DNA from: Chamaecyparis obtusa
Taxonomy: Eukaryota > Streptophyta > Pinopsida > Cupressales > Cupressaceae
Assembly: GCA_027943335.1 (NCBI GenBank)
Contig: BSBK01000764.1
Span: forward strand, 186,001 to 250,000
Direction: 5' to 3'
DNA: 64,000 nt
Made by a program: the position numbers and the translations under genes
Notes under the pieces: model-generated
Told to the model about the DNA's origin: nothing
Seen by the model: only the letters and a program-made list of their open reading frames with translations
Databases searched by the model: none
Shown: piece after piece, positions 61,401 through 64,000 of the stretch
Layout of the letters: every line of letters starts with the position of its first letter
Position numbering within the stretch: position 1 is the first letter of the stretch

Positions 61401-63108
61401 AAGAGGCCCCTTGAGCAGCATATCATACCTTCAATAAGGTACCTCCCTTTGATAATACAAGGAAATTGAATTTGGTACCAAAAGCTATCAATGGACACAA
61501 AGAAAAGAAACCAAGGAACAGGACAATATCAGAATATCTATTATGCTGAAAAGACCTCTCGACCAAAGATGCTACATGGATAGGTGCAACAATTCTTGAG
61601 AATCCACATTTGCAATGCTTGAGGGCAAGCAATTCTAGAAAGGTTAAATGTCATGTTCCTTTACAAAATTAATTTATTTCCCGTAGGCTAAAGGATAATA
61701 TTATCATGTAAAAATTATACAATTAGAGTATGGGTTTACTTACTGCCCCTATATATAAGTGGCAATAGATAACTAGCATTTTTCCAGTAGGGGTTTACTG
61801 GTTGTGATTTACATAACACTGTTGTAGCTGCTGATTGAAGGATGTTTCAGAACTCATACAACAATGTTTTGGTTAGACATATTCCTATTGCTGATCTTAG
61901 CGATTTCACTATTTTACATATAGTTCATGTGCTACACCAGTTTGAAAACCATTATTAACTCTTTTCCAGATGTTAATATCATATGAGAAGTTTCCCTAAT
62001 TCTTTCAAATATTCTGGTTTGTGTTTACAACTGCATGCTCACAAGTGTTAGTTTATTTCAGTATTGTATACGATTCAGAAACCCAAAAATTTGCAGATAT
62101 CAGTATTGGGTATGCCTAGGATACCACCTGGGAGCTTGAGTTCCCTGTGGGTCCTTCCTTCGGTGAATATGAATGCAGTGACTTCTTTGATTGATAATAT
62201 GCACTAAATGTCTGAATTTTCCTACCTCAATGTGGAGCTCATGTAGGGTAACTCAGATCCAGCTCCTACTAATGTATAAAACCCACCAAGAACCTGAAAC
62301 TGGACATTTGATACCTTCAGGCTTCAAATATGCTTTCATGAAGAAATAATGATATTTGTTTACAAAAACACTGTAGCGGCCTTGTAGAGGCATTGTAGTA
62401 AACTTCAAAGCTTCCACAAATCAGTGCAATTGTGATACTCAGATAGAATCACCCAATATGTGGATTTTAAGAGGGTTTTTGCCCTCTCAAACCCAAAACA
62501 CACCAATACTTTTCATCCTTGGATGCCCTAGAATCTAGATTGAACAAACTGCTCAAATTTGAATATTGGATGCAAAGTGTAAACTTGAATGATAATCAAA
62601 TGAAGACAGGCATCTCCTTGAAATACCTTTTCGAATTGGACCCTTGAGTCCAGAATTTCCCTCAAAGTATTTAAAATTGCTTTTCATTTTTTTATATTTT
62701 TTTAATTTTTAAAAAGACTTTTATGTTGTATTGGTGTTTAAAAACACATTTTATTTTACTTATAAAACAATTATTAAGTTGCCCTTAAAACTAGAGATTG
62801 TCGACCCCACTTATACCAATATTAATTATCTTATTCCAAAAAAGGGAACAAAACAGCATTGTTAACCATCCTCCAAACACAAGGGCTCAAGAAATAGATC
62901 ATAGAAGAATTCAACATAGAGTGAACTTTGTCGTTAGTACTTCATAACCTCTAGAAGCTATGTGCATCTTGAGAGAGTATGCAGCAGATATTTGATTCAG
63001 TTCACATATATGCTAACTATACTATCAAAAAAAATTAATTATTACCTCCACATTCAACACAATCCCAGCATCCATGATCGAGCTCATATAGCCTTCTGCA
63101 CAAGGTAC
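7403..63108 (-). CDS. EDD1: Organellar glycyl-tRNA synthetase, eight internal exons (whole-gene span)
   Basis: Eight exons join in the order 63046-63108, 35329-35418, 35133-35219, 31296-31370, 31102-31160, 9516-9609, 9176-9394, 7403-7497, giving 782 nt of one open frame. Each visible border is GT-AG and all phases agree. Family knowledge: plant EDD1 is a fused alpha-beta glycyl-tRNA synthetase that charges tRNA-Gly in plastids and mitochondria. The exons fall in the beta-like half; signature stretches include [39 protein letters not shown] and [13 protein letters not shown]. No frameshift or stop interrupts the exons, so the gene looks functional here. Upstream (alpha half, transit peptide) and downstream exons are outside the window or not visible. 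Intron lengths are 27,627, 109, 3,762, 135, 21,492, 121 and 1,678 bp. All large mobile elements below lie in its introns. A pseudogene cannot be excluded without the remaining exons. Confidence 0.9.
7498..9175 (-). other. EDD1 intron of 1.7 kb, nothing recognised
   Basis: It is bounded by donor gtatg next to exon g and acceptor cag before exon h. No coding or mobile-element signature was seen inside. Confidence 0.6.
9176..9394 (-). CDS. EDD1: EDD1 exon g (73 codons)
   Basis: This is the longest exon in view. It encodes [13 protein letters not shown] through [13 protein letters not shown], with acceptor aagcag and donor gtatg, phase 0 at both ends. The stretch K-L-G-x-M-L-D-K, the helix S-D-L-A-T-x-x-V-M-E-F-T-S-L and the R-H-Y-A-L-R-E-G-Y motif belong to the GlyRS beta core. 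An ATG-started reading that runs into both introns is wrong; the splice sites define the exon. Confidence 0.96.
9516..9609 (-). CDS. EDD1: EDD1 exon f (1 nt plus 31 codons)
   Basis: It completes the split arginine codon and encodes [13 protein letters not shown] then [13 protein letters not shown]. Acceptor is ttgcag and donor gtaga. The R-Y-x-D-A-x-F-F-Y and L-x-G-I-L-F motifs are typical of GlyRS beta. The intron upstream of it contains gypsy-2 with all its nested guests. Confidence 0.95.
10070..10963 (-). repeat. gypsy-2 3' LTR
   Basis: The right edge is firm: ...aaagaggggacatgaca, followed by a pyrimidine tract that is purine-rich on the minus strand. The segment from about 10703 aligns with 28421-28683. 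The left edge (around tgttgg at 10075) is a guess. Confidence 0.6.
10964..10979 (-). other. gypsy-2 polypurine tract
   Basis: The minus strand reads ctaagaaggggagac immediately before the LTR start TGTCATGTCC. Confidence 0.7.
10980..12254 (-). pseudogene. gypsy-2 integrase remnant
   Basis: Minus-strand translation gives an integrase core segment around 11593-11775 ([10 protein letters not shown], then V-N-K-W-V-Q-G-Y-L). The C-terminal region at 11135-11356 has [11 protein letters not shown] and [10 protein letters not shown]. The order and motifs match Ty3/gypsy integrases. Stops and frameshifts separate the pieces. The N-terminal part is cut by the insertion at 12255. Confidence 0.85.
12255..13073 (+). 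repeat. LTR of the plus-oriented acidic-protein element
   Basis: It starts tgttgtgggttttcgcc and ends caggctctttaca, one base before the primer site. The actttctat-like palindrome acttactatttatagtaagt near 12283 also occurs in the LTRs at 36144 and 42337. Confidence 0.65.
13075..13088 (+). other. Primer-binding site (tRNA-iMet)
   Basis: tggtatcagagcag follows the LTR end after a single g. Confidence 0.85.
13170..14315 (+). pseudogene. Acidic serine/aspartate-rich retroelement protein, broken copy 1
   Basis: The reading starts at the ATG at 13170 ([13 protein letters not shown]). It needs a frame change before 13341 and crosses a TAG between 13532 and 13539. The last 258 codons (13539-14315) are open, very rich in D, S and E, with core motifs [13 protein letters not shown] and [13 protein letters not shown] do not recognise any gag, protease or polymerase domain. 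The position after an LTR and primer site suggests it occupies the gag place. Its function is unknown. Confidence 0.7.
14316..14690. other. AT-rich junction between two inverted partial elements
   Basis: This stretch is almost only A and T with many aataat runs. It separates the plus copy (ending 14315) from the minus copy (starting about 14690). No terminal repeat was found. Confidence 0.5.
14691..16383 (-). pseudogene. Acidic serine/aspartate-rich retroelement protein, broken copy 2
   Basis: On the minus strand the same protein start ([17 protein letters not shown]) lies at 16381. It runs through fragmented frames with [18 protein letters not shown] and later [11 protein letters not shown] and G-G-Y-L-S. 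It reaches further towards its 3' end than copy 1 and matches the copy at 39166-42237 there. Stops and frameshifts are frequent. Confidence 0.7.
16474..16485 (-). other. Primer-binding site of the minus-oriented acidic-protein element
   Basis: ctctgataccac on the plus strand is gTGGTATCAGAG on the minus strand, directly next to the LTR start at 16486. Confidence 0.8.
16486..17614 (-). repeat. 5' LTR of the minus-oriented acidic-protein element
   Basis: It begins tgtaagagccctattggctc and ends aaatgcgaca, the TG...CA form. Gypsy-2 RNase H sequence resumes at 17615. The first 100 bp resemble the LTR end at 12255-13073 in inverse orientation; the outer part is of a different subfamily. Confidence 0.6.
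17615..19240 (-). pseudogene. gypsy-2 protease, reverse transcriptase and RNase H remnant
   Basis: Minus-strand pieces, in order, are: protease motif [12 protein letters not shown] near 19160-19200; an RT start with Y-H-H-P-K-K-F-K-D near 18600; [12 protein letters not shown] with Y-L-G-H-I-I near 18030-18110; L-R-G-L-F-G-L near 17940; and RNase [11 protein letters not shown] with [10 protein letters not shown] near 17640-17760. The order and motifs are Ty3/gypsy. Stops and frameshifts separate all pieces. Confidence 0.85.
19241..19894 (-). pseudogene. gypsy-2 gag, first part (cut by copia insertion)
   Basis: Minus-strand reading gives [10 protein letters not shown], a zinc knuckle with one cysteine position changed to tyrosine. 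An acidic linker ([15 protein letters not shown]) leads towards the protease. The capsid-like part runs up to 19894, where the copia element starts after the duplication gcaat. A second copy of this stretch lies at 27734-28417. Confidence 0.8.
19895..21362 (-). repeat. copia 3' LTR
   Basis: It begins tgttagaataactgagaggg and ends gttagtttatca. Compared with the other LTR it has scattered substitutions, a 13-bp extra stretch near 21004 and a deletion of about 14 bp at its right end. The hexamer CTCGGT recurs through the LTR. Confidence 0.93.
21363..21376 (-). other. copia polypurine tract
   Basis: atctctctctttgg on the plus strand is ccaaagagagagat on the minus strand, abutting the LTR start TGATAAAC. 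Confidence 0.75.
21876..26061 (-). pseudogene. copia Gag-Pol polyprotein, broken
   Basis: Minus-strand order is as follows. Gag (UBN2 type) from the ATG at 26061, starting [10 protein letters not shown], with CCHC knuckle [14 protein letters not shown] near 25270. Protease [10 protein letters not shown] near 24950. GAG-pre-integrase and integrase with S-D-R-G-G-E-F and [10 protein letters not shown] (24100-24230). RT from [10 protein letters not shown] (23330) through [11 protein letters not shown] to F-V-D-D-I-I-F-G (about 22810). RNase H ending A-D-I-F-T-K-P-L. Stops lie near 25685, 25142, 24228, 24029 and 23652. A 1-base insertion lies near 22977, and further frame changes near 22950 and 22330. 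Proteins would copy and integrate the element; this copy is dead but only lightly decayed. Confidence 0.95.
26111..26125 (-). other. copia primer-binding site
   Basis: On the minus strand tggtatcagagcacg lies two bases after the 5' LTR end; it matches plant initiator tRNA-Met. Confidence 0.92.
26128..27601 (-). repeat. copia 5' LTR
   Basis: It begins tgttagaacaactgagaggg and ends gtagttcatca, next to the duplication gcaat. It is the partner of 19895-21362. Confidence 0.93.
27602..28417 (-). pseudogene. gypsy-2 gag: end of copy 1 and tandem copy 2
   Basis: 27602-27733 continues the copy cut by copia. 27734-28417 repeats 19286-19894 plus that continuation. The minus-strand product of copy 2 includes [22 protein letters not shown], a typical plant gypsy capsid stretch. 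Copy 2 ends abruptly at the LTR fragment, so the natural gag start and primer site are deleted. Confidence 0.8.
28418..28683 (-). repeat. gypsy-2 5' LTR fragment
   Basis: It aligns with 10703-10963 (shared gaagctctct, gctgatataaatatg, ttaatagctca and the end gaggggacatgaca). Only the outer part of about 265 bp remains. Confidence 0.85.
28684..29246 (-). other. EDD1 intron, nothing recognised
   Basis: I see no open frame or repeat border between the gypsy-2 end and the DUF4283-like fragment. Confidence 0.5.
29247..29645 (-). pseudogene. DUF4283-like fragment (LINE-type retroelement)
   Basis: The minus-strand piece reads L-E-L-W-V-R-P, then [13 protein letters not shown], then [15 protein letters not shown]. 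This resembles the DUF4283 domain often found before a zinc knuckle in plant non-LTR retroelement proteins. One stop separates the first part from a 93-codon open stretch. No reverse transcriptase is nearby, so it is an isolated relic. Confidence 0.5.
29646..31101 (-). other. EDD1 intron, nothing recognised
   Basis: A 90-codon frame at 29689-29961 (plus) has a C-x2-C-G-K-H-G piece but no supporting context. The remainder shows no recognisable element. Confidence 0.45.
31102..31160 (-). CDS. EDD1: EDD1 exon e (19 codons plus 2 nt)
   Basis: It encodes [19 protein letters not shown] plus the first two bases (AG) of an arginine codon completed by the next exon 21.5 kb away. The V-R-K-G-N-E-x-V-L-R-A-R motif crosses the exon joint intact, as in other EDD1 proteins. 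Donor is gtagt and acceptor cag. Confidence 0.95.
31296..31370 (-). CDS. EDD1: EDD1 exon d (25 codons)
   Basis: It encodes [13 protein letters not shown] and then GKLLPAFIA, with acceptor gtag and donor gtaag. It is phase 0 at both ends. The M-x-K-H-Q-x-Y-F motif is the strongest signature of the GlyRS beta family (tRNA_synt_2f). The upstream intron (3.8 kb) holds a MITE and a retroelement zinc-knuckle fragment. Confidence 0.95.
31896..32482. mobile_element. hAT-type MITE, 571 bp, with 8-bp TSD
   Basis: The element spans 31904-32474, beginning caaggttgcatggggacg and ending gagtacccatgtaacatag, its imperfect complement. Identical 8-bp repeats ataattaa flank it (31896-31903 and 32475-32482). 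The interior is non-coding with several gtacccgagtac-like motifs. It differs from the 365-722 MITE and from the large hAT element. Confidence 0.8.
32483..34059 (-). other. EDD1 intron, nothing recognised
   Basis: Only short chance frames occur; no repeat border was identified. Confidence 0.5.
34060..34950 (-). pseudogene. Decayed retroelement gag/protease fragment with zinc knuckle
   Basis: The minus strand at 34875-34917 encodes [14 protein letters not shown], a complete C-x2-C-x4-H-x4-C knuckle. Downstream frames have short copia-like phrases such as [13 protein letters not shown] and [14 protein letters not shown]. Stops are dense. The copia assignment rests on these short phrases. Confidence 0.5.
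35133..35219 (-). CDS. EDD1: EDD1 exon c (29 codons)
   Basis: It encodes [15 protein letters not shown] followed by [14 protein letters not shown]. Acceptor tgcag and donor gtgag are clear, and it is phase 0 at both ends. The V-x-N-L-V-E-x-P and F-L-E-L-P motifs are characteristic of the GlyRS beta subunit and of plant EDD1. Exon b joins directly in frame. Confidence 0.92.
35329..35418 (-). CDS. EDD1: EDD1 exon b (30 codons)
   Basis: It encodes [10 protein letters not shown] through METTLLEE, with the acceptor cag at 35419-35421 and donor gtatt after 35329. It starts and ends in phase 0. The sequence matches the glycyl-tRNA synthetase beta region in which an E-R-R-K helix is followed by a G-G/G-x-V segment and a leucine-rich end leading into V-A-N-L-V-E. 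The 109-bp intron to the next exon is one of the few short ones. Confidence 0.88.
35422..36138 (-). other. EDD1 intron start, nothing recognised
   Basis: AT-rich sequence between exon b and the LTR element at 36144. Only short chance frames were seen. Confidence 0.5.
36144..39111 (-). repeat. 3' LTR of the acidic-protein element (with solo LTR inside)
   Basis: It begins tgtaaagaacccaactggct and ends gggacattgca. Without the insertion at 36939-38433 and one gattc copy it is 1,468 bp, close to the 1,483 bp of its partner. Confidence 0.92.
36934..38438. mobile_element. Solo copia-like LTR, TSD gattc
   Basis: The insert spans 36939-38433 (1,495 bp), starting tgacagtcccaaccggtgct and ending ttaatgccaata, between gattc copies at 36934-36938 and 38434-38438. 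The partner LTR at about 43140 shows the empty site (gatgattcaaattgcag). Its opening (aagaggggagggatgaatca) and later aaaccc-aggg-aaaaacc motif parallel the copia LTR at 19895. No interior remains, as expected after LTR-LTR recombination. Confidence 0.85.
39112..39125 (-). other. Polypurine tract of the acidic-protein element
   Basis: gtcctcccttccca on the plus strand is tgggaagggaggac on the minus strand, abutting the 3' LTR. Confidence 0.75.
39166..42237 (-). pseudogene. Acidic retroelement protein, most complete copy (broken)
   Basis: The minus-strand reading starts at 42237 and is interrupted at codon 4 by TAG and again at several points. The main open pieces are 41869-42123, 40921-41583, 40360-40764, 39895-40323 and 39505-39711, about 1,000 codons in all. 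The N-terminal part has [14 protein letters not shown]. The middle is strongly acidic ([29 protein letters not shown]). Then comes a less acidic helical region ([28 protein letters not shown]). The near-C-terminal end is hydrophobic. No known domain was recognised. All three family copies share this order, so it is a real gene lineage of unknown role. Confidence 0.75.
42325..42336 (-). other. Primer-binding site of the acidic-protein element
   Basis: ttctgataccac on the plus strand is gTGGTATCAGAA on the minus strand, next to the LTR at 42337. Confidence 0.8.
42337..43819 (-). repeat. 5' LTR of the acidic-protein element
   Basis: It starts tgtaaagaacccaattggct and ends gggacattaca, followed by the duplication tttat. 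Confidence 0.93.
43825..44166 (-). other. EDD1 intron remnant between two elements
   Basis: These 340 bp lie between the LTR element and the hAT target site. Nothing was recognised. Confidence 0.5.
44175..44190 (+). repeat. hAT left terminal inverted repeat
   Basis: cagggatgactttaag. Only the first 7-8 bases pair well with the right end, which on its complement reads cagggatttttttagtggc. Confidence 0.85.
44223..44462 (+). repeat. Left subterminal GGCGAA repeats
   Basis: Six exact GGCGAA hexamers occur at 44223, 44266, 44299, 44383, 44416 and 44457, all in the same orientation, usually as tggcgaat; one GGCGAT variant lies at about 44339. In Ac, transposase binds repeated short subterminal motifs; by analogy these may be transposase sites (inference). 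Confidence 0.8.
44491..44540 (+). repeat. TTGGGGTTTTC repeats, left block
   Basis: Two copies of about 16 bp (aattggggttttcttc) are followed by aattagttagttaa. The same block, with four copies, sits just before the plus-strand gene at 46280-46353. Confidence 0.8.
44568..44613. repeat. Perfect 21-bp hairpin, motif CGCATGATCGCATG
   Basis: The arms 44568-44588 and 44593-44613 are exact complements, with the 4-base loop aaac. A related imperfect hairpin lies at 44693-44738, and weaker ones at about 44846-44888 and 45370-45412, all containing catgatc or gatcgcatg. Confidence 0.92.
44785..45660 (+). repeat. Direct duplication, copies offset by 524 bp
   Basis: 44785-45175 recurs at 45309-45660 (shared cgatgaatcatcacgtggtc, ggggagagaatattccatgc, ccctacaccgtaaagaagaa). 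Copy 1 has an extra segment of about 44 bp around 44980 that holds the internal transposon-end sequence. Confidence 0.88.
46229..46417 (+). other. Probable 5'-UTR intron of the hAT plus-strand gene
   Basis: A strong donor ggtaagt at 46229 and an acceptor cgaag at 46417 lie four bases before the ATG at 46422. The block of TTGGGGTTTTC repeats falls inside. This is splice-signal inference only. Confidence 0.5.
46422..49280 (+). CDS. hAT-borne G-patch/coiled-coil protein, main open frame (952 codons)
   Basis: This is an uninterrupted 952-codon frame starting [11 protein letters not shown]. Residues about 1-560 form a mostly helical domain I cannot assign to a known family; it includes [15 protein letters not shown] and [15 protein letters not shown]. 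Residues about 600-625 are acidic. Residues about 631-676 are a G-patch ([16 protein letters not shown]), a motif of RNA-binding proteins and helicase activators. A serine-rich stretch follows, then a coiled coil from about 890 that runs into the next piece. Codon positions look constrained over 2.8 kb, unlike surrounding relics. It lies head-on to the transposase inside one transposon. Its role is unknown: it may be an accessory transposition protein or a captured host gene. Confidence 0.85.
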   Translation: MGKAKTQGLGQAEGKTIMDFRKLVQIPGFTDEYHDVYDPVIEGEKRVIAIKHTLCSKATGLRRSEFIKFNAAVGATTNKVASWDVGLGNMLLPEVFPCPEIVKICAENYDEKKKSIVNKQTQEEILTITQEEFVSLLDLGFDPQNCNAKIDLGVLAEQYQAVPQDGKNSFVKGLIVAEAKASLGENHKPPYDFKVFVPWVQDTISSLSFCLGLENNREVSANILQFIWDIHCLNEPVRYNFVGHVVESMQEQLALIKRGNSKTFRFTTYFYYLLLAKNATILMSNGNKLEIQRGTSTPNPIYNWTPQIRLYDNRRNYNNFVNFFLAPLYKEITSTPMPRLSASCRDCIQFGSTTQLADWYLMEDYTVLRFYGSELQPHKLPMHVTDRVFAVEYEVQLESTDRLFSGQSKKSIFPSLPFSIGGLTFDRKAFQVAQFFLDIFQFDLEWYWKYDPLNVIQERLVAYKNSANLFQHESKPLLQKFKNKDSWDDVRKEMEKVSVEENISVEQLSSQIMTTINQGIVQPRMSFNFYDKAAQPSNIKITKRIAEACKDRKWTRTKMDDFWSMRKALGEPKTNADLDDIDKDIEFSKLWNMEHPNSTYDTDSSDPDDNDIDNACTPQTGSHCAISEDRKNVYSKGAVILEKMGYKGGGLGPTGEGVWNTIQTEKTAHDCGARLGSDSGPSGSTRGIRGTGIGRSGHLIEQVPSLKRPLESTQNPIQEDSVKKQKFSISSSSSRTMTLDHKEVLPISGSAKPSRSSNPQRALVRSIAIASSVSSSPFKHSNPSTTPDFHYKDFYNNFAETKTKNKESKKALESGALTATAQEQPASNRVFPTYDPKRDMMEFMVVIPPNKDGNPPESQIDHSEFEVSTLQMDFSEVKNVDKINVSKSTNQVVYSALLKVEREKSKLEKNIEKLQADIGNEKTKRKTSENSLKELQKKLKNQQIQSKDMLRR
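49230..50257 (+). pseudogene. hAT-borne coiled-coil protein, C-terminal continuation after frameshift
   Basis: The coiled coil continues in another frame. A shift in the A-rich stretch near 49225-49245 leads to one TAG at about 49289, then an open 317-codon stretch to 50257. That stretch starts [14 protein letters not shown], with further helices ending [10 protein letters not shown]. No ATG marks an independent gene at its beginning, and heptad-like repeats run across the joint. So I read it as the second part of the 46422 gene, broken in this copy; an unrecognised intron is the alternative. Confidence 0.75.
50258..50650. other. Convergent intergenic spacer in the hAT element
   Basis: AT-rich spacer between the 3' ends of the two transposon genes; it should hold both polyadenylation regions. 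No frame is supported. Confidence 0.6.
50651..53410 (-). pseudogene. hAT transposase, one frame with three in-frame TAG codons
   Basis: From the ATG at 53410 (M-E-M-S-Q-S-N) to 50651 a single frame of about 920 codons has no frameshift, only TAG at 53119, 52372 and 52165. Features in order: a basic/acidic leader; a zinc-finger-like C-R-C-T-I-C-S-W near residue 160; a catalytic-core start [15 protein letters not shown] (second acidic residue region); a [11 protein letters not shown] motif; a long insertion domain; and the C-terminal hAT dimerisation block [18 protein letters not shown]. It ends in a D-D-D-D-T-D-E-L tail. This type resembles ZNF862-like hAT transposases. It would cut and join the element ends, but the TAGs presumably disable this copy unless read through. 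Confidence 0.92.
53421..53422 (-). other. Possible 3' splice site before the transposase ATG
   Basis: The minus strand reads ttttattgcag just 10 bases before the ATG at 53410, so a 5'-UTR intron is possible. The open frame extends upstream without an ATG, which supports splicing rather than an earlier start. Confidence 0.4.
53662..54090. repeat. Right subterminal GGCGAA repeats
   Basis: Eleven GGCGAA or complementary TTCGCC hexamers lie within 430 bp (for example at about 53668, 53709, 53786, 53837, 53882, 53957, 54000 and 54075; inverse at about 54032 and 54084). Nine are plus-oriented and two inverse. Confidence 0.85.
54083..54104 (-). repeat. hAT right terminal inverted repeat
   Basis: On the minus strand it reads cagggatttttttagtggc and then gaa; the plus-strand end is aatccctg, followed directly by the duplication attgaaag. 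Confidence 0.9.
54113..55180. other. Leader-like region with GGGCGATTT repeats
   Basis: No frame is supported. The block ggcgatttctttgaaaattcat recurs with changes at about 54580, 54733 and (shorter) 55047, each after a cagaccc or gggtctg motif. It lies directly upstream of the splice donor at 55181 and may be the 5' region of the broken gene that follows. Confidence 0.5.
55181..55752 (+). other. Probable 5'-UTR intron of the 55755 gene
   Basis: Donor aaag|gtaagttt at 55181 and acceptor cgtgcag at 55752 lie two bases before the ATG at 55755. The layout mirrors the hAT plus-strand gene. Confidence 0.5.
55755..58875 (+). pseudogene. Broken gene of about 1,000 codons, related to the hAT-borne protein
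   Basis: It starts [13 protein letters not shown] at 55755. Open pieces are 55755-56264, 56317-56691, 56679-57116, 57549-58700 and 58612-58875; at least three frame changes and several stops (TAG at 57114, 57271, 57289, 57385 and 57544, and one TGA at about 57436) separate them. Residues with F-P-A-A-I-Q and I-V-E-C-A-K-N-Y-D, then I-N-W-A-G-I-I-S and [10 protein letters not shown], parallel the N-terminal domain of the 46422 protein. The later half is acidic, then helical and leucine-rich ([14 protein letters not shown]). No G-patch is seen. No polymerase, protease or transposase motif is present, so it is either a captured gene in an unrecognised element or a retroelement gag-position gene. 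Function unknown. Confidence 0.7.
58940..59200 (+). promoter_or_regulatory. LTR-like promoter: TATA box and leader
   Basis: ggctactatataaacccc at about 59116 has a good plant TATA context, followed by a pyrimidine-rich leader (cacctctctcatttg). It lies just after the broken gene, with no coding region downstream. This fits an LTR of the element that carries the gene, but no matching left copy was found. Confidence 0.35.
59201..60379. other. Unassigned, possibly LTR or leader sequence
   Basis: No frame is supported. It may continue the LTR-like unit that starts near 58940; no repeat border was identified. Confidence 0.35.
60380..61648 (+). pseudogene. gypsy-3: Ty3/gypsy gag and integrase relic with chromodomain-like tail
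   Basis: Plus-strand pieces include a gag-like stretch ([12 protein letters not shown] near 60520; [10 protein letters not shown] near 60730). After a large deletion comes the integrase C-terminus ([15 protein letters not shown] near 61370-61410). A chromodomain-like end follows ([15 protein letters not shown] near 61530-61570). Protease, RT and RNase H are missing. Every piece contains stops or frameshifts. Confidence 0.7.
61649..62040 (+). repeat. Probable 3' LTR of gypsy-3
   Basis: It begins tgtcatgttcctttac right after the integrase end and contains a TATA-like ctatatataagtgg near 61750. The right edge is not defined. Confidence 0.4.
62041..63045 (-). other. EDD1 intron, nothing recognised
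   Basis: AT-rich sequence up to the donor of exon a; no coding or mobile-element border was seen. Confidence 0.45.
63046..63108 (-). CDS. EDD1: EDD1 exon a (21 codons)
   Basis: The minus strand reads an acceptor ending cag at 63109-63111, then 21 codons starting [10 protein letters not shown] and ending GIVLNVE, then gtaat as donor. It starts and ends in phase 0. It precedes the ERRKN exon in the way plant EDD1 has a short acidic stretch before its E-R-R-K motif. It is isolated from the next exon by 27.6 kb of intron. It is the least conserved of the exons; support comes mainly from phase, splice borders and the match at the joint. Confidence 0.72.
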
Positions 63109-64000
63109 CTGTTACTGATAAAATGTCAAAATTCATTCTTCTAAAACTAAAATGAATTCCTCCCCAACCTAGATATACATAATATTACCAGAAACAACAG
63201 ATTGGTAAAAATGCTGATAGAGAATATCCAAAATCAGCTCATCCACTTAGAGATCTATTAAGTCTATCAACAAGGCTAAACTCCCTTGAGATAGCTTTCC
63301 ACAATATGGATTCTAATTTTATATGGCTTCACATTATAATGATAATTTTTTAATTGAGGTAAATGCTTTGACATCTAAATAAAAACCAAAGAGATTTCTA
63401 TGCTCAATATATGCCCTGAAAAGAACAAGACTTCTTGTGCTAGGAAACAACTCTCAATGAATTATTCTGAGAAAGTTACAAAGATCAATCTCAAATGAAG
63501 ATGTGGAGTAGAACAATGGATAATTTTCTATATTATAAGATTACAATAATACCCAAGTTCAGTTTTAGTTGACCTTGCTCATACAACACAACGCAAATTG
63601 CTATTCTACTTTTATGTATATTGTTCAATCACTAAGAAAAAAACATAATTTATTTATAGATGAAACAAGAAAAAAAGTTAAGGATGGTATTAACAGATGC
63701 ATACAATGCATCGATGCACTGAATGTGAAGGTAAAGATACTGTACATTTTGAAAGGTATGTGAGCAAGGTATAGATGCATTGAATGTGATGGTAATGAAT
63801 CTAATGATAATACACCCTTGTTAGGCATTTGATCTACAAGTTTCTGTAATATTCCCTTCCTAGGCACTTCCTATCTTTAGCAGGATTAGCCTATCAGCAG
63901 AGTTCCCATAGGCTAATACATTGTACAGGGAACCCATCCAGAGACTGGTGAGCCTTGTAGGGGGTCGTTTGTGGCATTTTAGGGGATCAGAGCCAACTTC
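63109..64000 (-). other. EDD1 intron upstream of exon a, nothing firm
   Basis: No further EDD1 exon was found. The last 25 bases (ggggatcagagccaactt) resemble a primer site next to an LTR end, but the window stops there. Confidence 0.4.

Overview
The window is plant nuclear DNA, most likely from a gymnosperm or conifer. The evidence is a single split host gene with very long introns, dense nested LTR retrotransposons with initiator-tRNA-Met primer sites, and AT-rich, CpG-poor sequence. The species cannot be named from the sequence.

Host gene. Eight short exons on the minus strand (63046-63108, 35329-35418, 35133-35219, 31296-31370, 31102-31160, 9516-9609, 9176-9394, 7403-7497) join in phase with GT-AG borders. 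They encode an internal part of the beta-subunit half of organellar glycyl-tRNA synthetase (EDD1 type). The start and end of the gene lie outside the window, so nearly all the rest is intron. Two introns inside the window are about 27.6 kb and 21.5 kb, and the intron after the last visible exon is at least 7.4 kb.

Intron fill, left to right. (a) 1-6930: a decayed Ty3/gypsy element (gypsy-1, plus strand). A 358-bp hAT-type MITE lies in its LTR, and a 2.6-kb non-coding LTR element (3961-6590, TSD agttt) is inserted in its RNase H. (b) about 10070-28683: a second Ty3/gypsy element (gypsy-2, minus strand). It is interrupted by a head-outward pair of partial LTR elements encoding an acidic protein (12255-17614), and by a nearly complete Ty1/copia element (19895-27601, TSD gcaat). 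(c) 28684-35132: small relics, including a LINE-type DUF4283 fragment, a 571-bp hAT MITE (31904-32474) and a retroelement zinc-knuckle fragment. (d) 36144-43819: a large LTR element (TSD tttat) with the same acidic-protein gene and no recognised reverse transcriptase; a solo copia-like LTR (36939-38433) sits inside one of its LTRs. (e) 44175-54104: a 9.9-kb hAT DNA transposon with Ac-like ends (CAGGGAT) and a perfect 8-bp TSD (attgaaag). (f) 54113-59200: a broken gene of about 1,000 codons. (g) about 60380-62040: a third Ty3/gypsy relic with a chromodomain-like tail.

Most notable system. The hAT element holds a minus-strand transposase reading frame (about 920 codons, no frameshift, three in-frame TAG codons) and, facing it, a second large gene of about 1,270 codons. 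That gene encodes an N-terminal helical domain, a G-patch and a coiled coil. Its N-terminal domain resembles the broken gene just outside the transposon (55755-58875), and both genes have a probable intron ending just before the ATG. The transposon ends carry 17 GGCGAA-type repeats. A GC-rich block near the left end holds long perfect hairpins and an internal copy of the terminal sequence.
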